DNA from: [Scytonema hofmanni] UTEX 2349 | GTDB lineage: Bacteria; Cyanobacteriota; Cyanobacteriia; Cyanobacteriales; Nostocaceae | Length of the DNA: 64,000 nt | Direction: 5' to 3' | Assembly: GCF_000582685.1 (NCBI RefSeq) | Contig: NZ_KK073768.1 | Span: 909,831 to 973,830, forward strand | In this document: positions 62,301 through 64,000 of the stretch, piece after piece | Layout of the letters: the number at the start of each line of letters is the position of its first letter | Numbering within the stretch: position 1 is the first letter of the stretch | Position numbers and translations under genes: made by a program | The notes under the pieces: generated by a model | Told to the model about the DNA's origin: nothing | The model's input: the letters and a program-made list of their open reading frames with translations, nothing else | Database searches by the model: none

Positions 62301-62555
62301 ATGGAGCGAGAAGCTGTAACTATCCGCATTCCTGCCGATCTGCTTGAGCAAGCAAGGCAGTTTCGAGAGGGCAGTGAGTCTTTTAACGAGATGATTGTTG
62401 AAGCGATCGCCCGCGAGGTGCGACGACGGCGAAGTCTGGCAGCACATCAGCGCATTGTGGCTCGTAGTGCCCAAATAGAAGCCAAAACAGGGATTCAATC
62501 AAGTTCTGTGGACTTGATTCGTCAGCTTCGAGCTGGTGAGGGACGGCGTGACTAA
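62301..62555 (+). CDS. Antitoxin-like ribbon-helix-helix protein (VapB-like)
   Basis: 84 codons, ATG start. N-terminal beta strand AVTIRIPADLLEQARQFREG followed by helices (ESFNEMIVEAIAREVRRRRS) gives a ribbon-helix-helix DNA-binding fold. The C-terminal half is charged and would bind the toxin. Its stop overlaps the start of the PIN-domain gene by 8 bp, typical for a toxin-antitoxin operon. Antitoxins of this kind autoregulate the operon. Confidence 0.8.
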   Translation: MEREAVTIRIPADLLEQARQFREGSESFNEMIVEAIAREVRRRRSLAAHQRIVARSAQIEAKTGIQSSSVDLIRQLRAGEGRRD

Positions 62556-62970
62556 GTGTATCGATACCAGTCTTTGGATTCCTTATCTTGTACCTGAAAC
62601 ACTGCAACCCCAAGCGAGGAATTTGATCCTTCCCTTGCTGACATCGAATGAGCGTTTGGTTGCTCCAGCATTTGCATGGACGGAAGTTGGCTCAGTGTTG
62701 CGAAAAAAAGTAAGGTTGGGGGCAATTACCGTAGCACAGGCAGAGGGGTTTTATGATGACTTCTGCCAAATGCCTGTTGACTACCTGGATAACAATGCTA
62801 TTCGAGCAAAAACATGGGCGATCGCCCAACAGTTCTCCTTGGCAACTCTCTATGATGCTGCTTTTTTGGCAGTTGCGGAGCTAGAATCTGCCCAATTCTG
62901 GACAGCAGACGAATCTTTGCTCAATACGCTTACACCTTGTCCAGCCTATGTGCAGAAACTGGAACCATAA
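62548..62970 (+). CDS. PIN-domain toxin (VapC-like)
   Basis: 140 codons from GTG 62548 (MTKCIDTSLWIPYLV), chosen because it overlaps the antitoxin stop by 8 bp; an upstream GTG at 62536 is an alternative. PIN acidic residues: D6 in CIDTSLW, E near APAFAWTEVGSVLR, D in TLYDAAFLAVAE and D in WTADESLLN. VapC-like toxins are Mg-dependent ribonucleases that cleave tRNA or rRNA. Catalytic residues look complete. Confidence 0.87.
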   Translation: MTKCIDTSLWIPYLVPETLQPQARNLILPLLTSNERLVAPAFAWTEVGSVLRKKVRLGAITVAQAEGFYDDFCQMPVDYLDNNAIRAKTWAIAQQFSLATLYDAAFLAVAELESAQFWTADESLLNTLTPCPAYVQKLEP

Positions 62971-62998
62971 ATCTTCAAATGAAGTACGTTAGACCGAG

Positions 62999-63100
62999 TA
63001 GTCTATGTCATTAATTCTGATGGGTAATCAAATTTCCAAAGCCTTAAAAATCAATTATTTTGCTAAGTTGAAACCCCTCAAAACTTATGACATGAACTAC
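62999..63100. repeat. About 100-bp MITE sharing the end of the adjacent IS630
   Basis: It begins TAGTCTATGTCATTAATTC (62999-63017) and ends with the inverted partner ATGACATGAACTA (63087-63099). The same sequence TAGTCTATGTCATTAATTT reappears at 63104 as the end of the IS630 copy. Both probably use the same transposase and TA target. Confidence 0.65.
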
Positions 63101-63115
63101 TAGTAGTCTATGTCA

Positions 63116-64000
63116 TTAATTTTGATGGGTTGGATAGATTCGTGAAAGTTTAATTCTCGCATCATCTATACGAAAGCGCCAATTAACACAAACTCGCTCG
63201 AAGTTGCGATTATTTTCCCAAATTGAAACCTCTTTTTCTAATGTCTCAATATTTGAAATTCTTCGTCCAAGGCATTGGCGTGCAAGTACGGATAACTCAC
63301 ATTCAACCATATTTAACCAACTACCATGTTTCGGGGTGTGTTCAAGAAGGCAGAAGGCATTCGTGCTGAGGGCAGAAGGAACCAATTGGGAGGGGATTGT
63401 GACCCCTCCCAATTGGAGGCTCCCAATATCGTTGCATTTGGGAGGGGCTTCAGACCCTTACTCCTTTCAGTCGTGGGCAGAGGACACTTATACATTCCTT
63501 CTGCCTCCTGCCTTCTGCCCTCTGCCTTTCCCGGTGAATCTCTAATTTTTTCGCAATTCGTCTAGCTTCAGATGGCTCAAATACTTCATATAGGGCACCA
63601 ATCGTGTGAGTGTTTAAATTATCCATTACTAATTTAATTACTTCTGCTTCCGGAAAATGAACATCAACTAACTCTTTCATACAATGAGCAAAATCGACTT
63701 TGGTACGGCGTTCTGTAACTTTAATATGTCTCCAACCTAAATATGGAGCAAAGAATGCAAATAAATTAGAAGTCCCCTCTCGCTCGTATCCGTAATCTTG
63801 CTTTTCAATTTTCCCTGATTTATCTTCTATTTTGGGTGTTGCTGGTATCCGTTCATGAACATCAGAGATCAGAACGCATAATTTTTCATCAAAACAAACC
63901 AATGGGCGCTCTGGGTCTACTGGTTGAGCGTATAAATCAAGTACATCCTCCATCCGAGCTACAAATTCTGAACTAATTTGTGGGATGCACCATTGCTCTC
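63116..64000 (-). pseudogene. IS630 transposase, interrupted by an insert (5' end off window)
   Basis: Two frames make up one IS630 transposase. The upstream part (open from 64000 down to about 63527) reads EQWCIPQISSEFVARMEDVL, RPLVCFDEKLCVLI (first Asp) and VIKLVMDNLNTHTIGAL (second Asp), up to ARRIAKKLEIH. The downstream part (about 63337 to 63116) reads EHTPKHGSWLNMVECELSVL (catalytic Glu) to DARIKLSRIYP. About 190 bp of unrelated repeat sequence and a frame change separate them, so an active enzyme is unlikely. Confidence 0.88.
63338..63528. repeat. Palindromic insert within the IS630 transposase
   Basis: Bracketed by AAGAAGGCAGAAGGC (left) and CTGCCTTCTGCCCTCTGCCT (right), which are roughly complementary. 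The centre contains CCAATTGGGAGGGGATTGTG facing CCCCTCCCAATTGG. The right part has TCTGCCT heptamers. It resembles a palindromic miniature element; a related motif appears near 22290. Confidence 0.65.

Larger units (their letters stand above)
63104..64000 (-). mobile_element. IS630-family insertion sequence, partial
   Basis: The 3' end with terminal motif TAGTCTATGTCATTAATTT is at 63104; the 5' end lies beyond the window. It carries an interrupted transposase gene and a palindromic insert (about 63338-63528). Confidence 0.75.

Overview
The window looks like chromosomal DNA of a filamentous, probably nitrogen-fixing type cyanobacterium (Nostocales-like). The signs are very many GCGATCGC (HIP1) octamers, heptamer short tandem repeats between genes, helical carotenoid proteins, a high-light-inducible protein, cyanophycinase, cyanobacterial-only DUF families (DUF4350, DUF6335, DUF1838), Uma2 nucleases and Ser/Thr kinase-WD40 proteins. 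I saw no rRNA, tRNA or CRISPR array.

Layout. 1-2.6 kb: a minus-strand membrane gene group (DUF2243, DUF4129, partial DUF4350). 2.8-5.1 kb: a NADAR-family protein, a small membrane protein, a SnoaL-like protein and a truncated cupin-like gene. 5.14-7.09 kb: a complete insertion sequence with perfect inverted ends and a matching 7-bp flanking direct repeat. 7.3-8.5 kb: two helical carotenoid protein genes, one lacking pocket aromatics. 8.8-17.4 kb: a stress-like block on mostly one strand: DUF6335, DUF2267, a PfpI/ferritin-like fusion, a SRPBCC protein, two paralogous zinc alcohol dehydrogenases that bracket two related exported small proteins, a Tat-exported Gfo/Idh/MocA oxidoreductase and a cupin. 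17.4-20 kb: urease accessory genes ureE-ureF-ureG, preceded by a 69-bp relic of ureF. 20.4-27 kb: a beta-helix protein, an acetamidase/formamidase, a TauE/SafE half-protein, a BMP-type lipoprotein and a condensation-domain protein.

27.4-37 kb is a signalling region: two kinase-WD40 proteins with N-terminal four-Cys zinc ribbons, one membrane-anchored WD40 protein, a Pro/Thr-repeat PPC-domain protein, a lone receiver and a kinase without WD40. The two kinase-WD40 genes and the WD40 gene look like products of local duplication. 37-46 kb holds housekeeping and metabolic genes (GH57 glycosidase, NifU-like scaffold, PAS/GAF histidine kinase, lepA, a Rieske oxygenase). 46-53 kb holds Uma2, an AraC regulator, a photolyase/cryptochrome divided into two genes in reversed domain order, a HsdR_N-like protein, a cysteine desulfurase, DUF1838 and a broken second Uma2 gene.

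53.3-64 kb: a 21-bp minisatellite, a DUF2079 membrane protein, a roughly 380-bp ORF-less IS200/IS605-type element that appears to encode a structured RNA on the minus strand (the most interesting item here), a GT4 glycosyltransferase, cyanophycinase, cbiD, an Hlip plus small membrane partner, a lipoate ligase, YbjN, a VapBC-like toxin-antitoxin pair, and an IS630 transposase broken by a palindromic insert and running off the right edge.

The gaps between genes are packed with repeats: heptamer tandem arrays, MITE-like palindromes, and a hairpin family (GTAGAGACG outer stem with three alternative inner stems) present in about 15 copies. Much of the non-coding sequence is explained by these.
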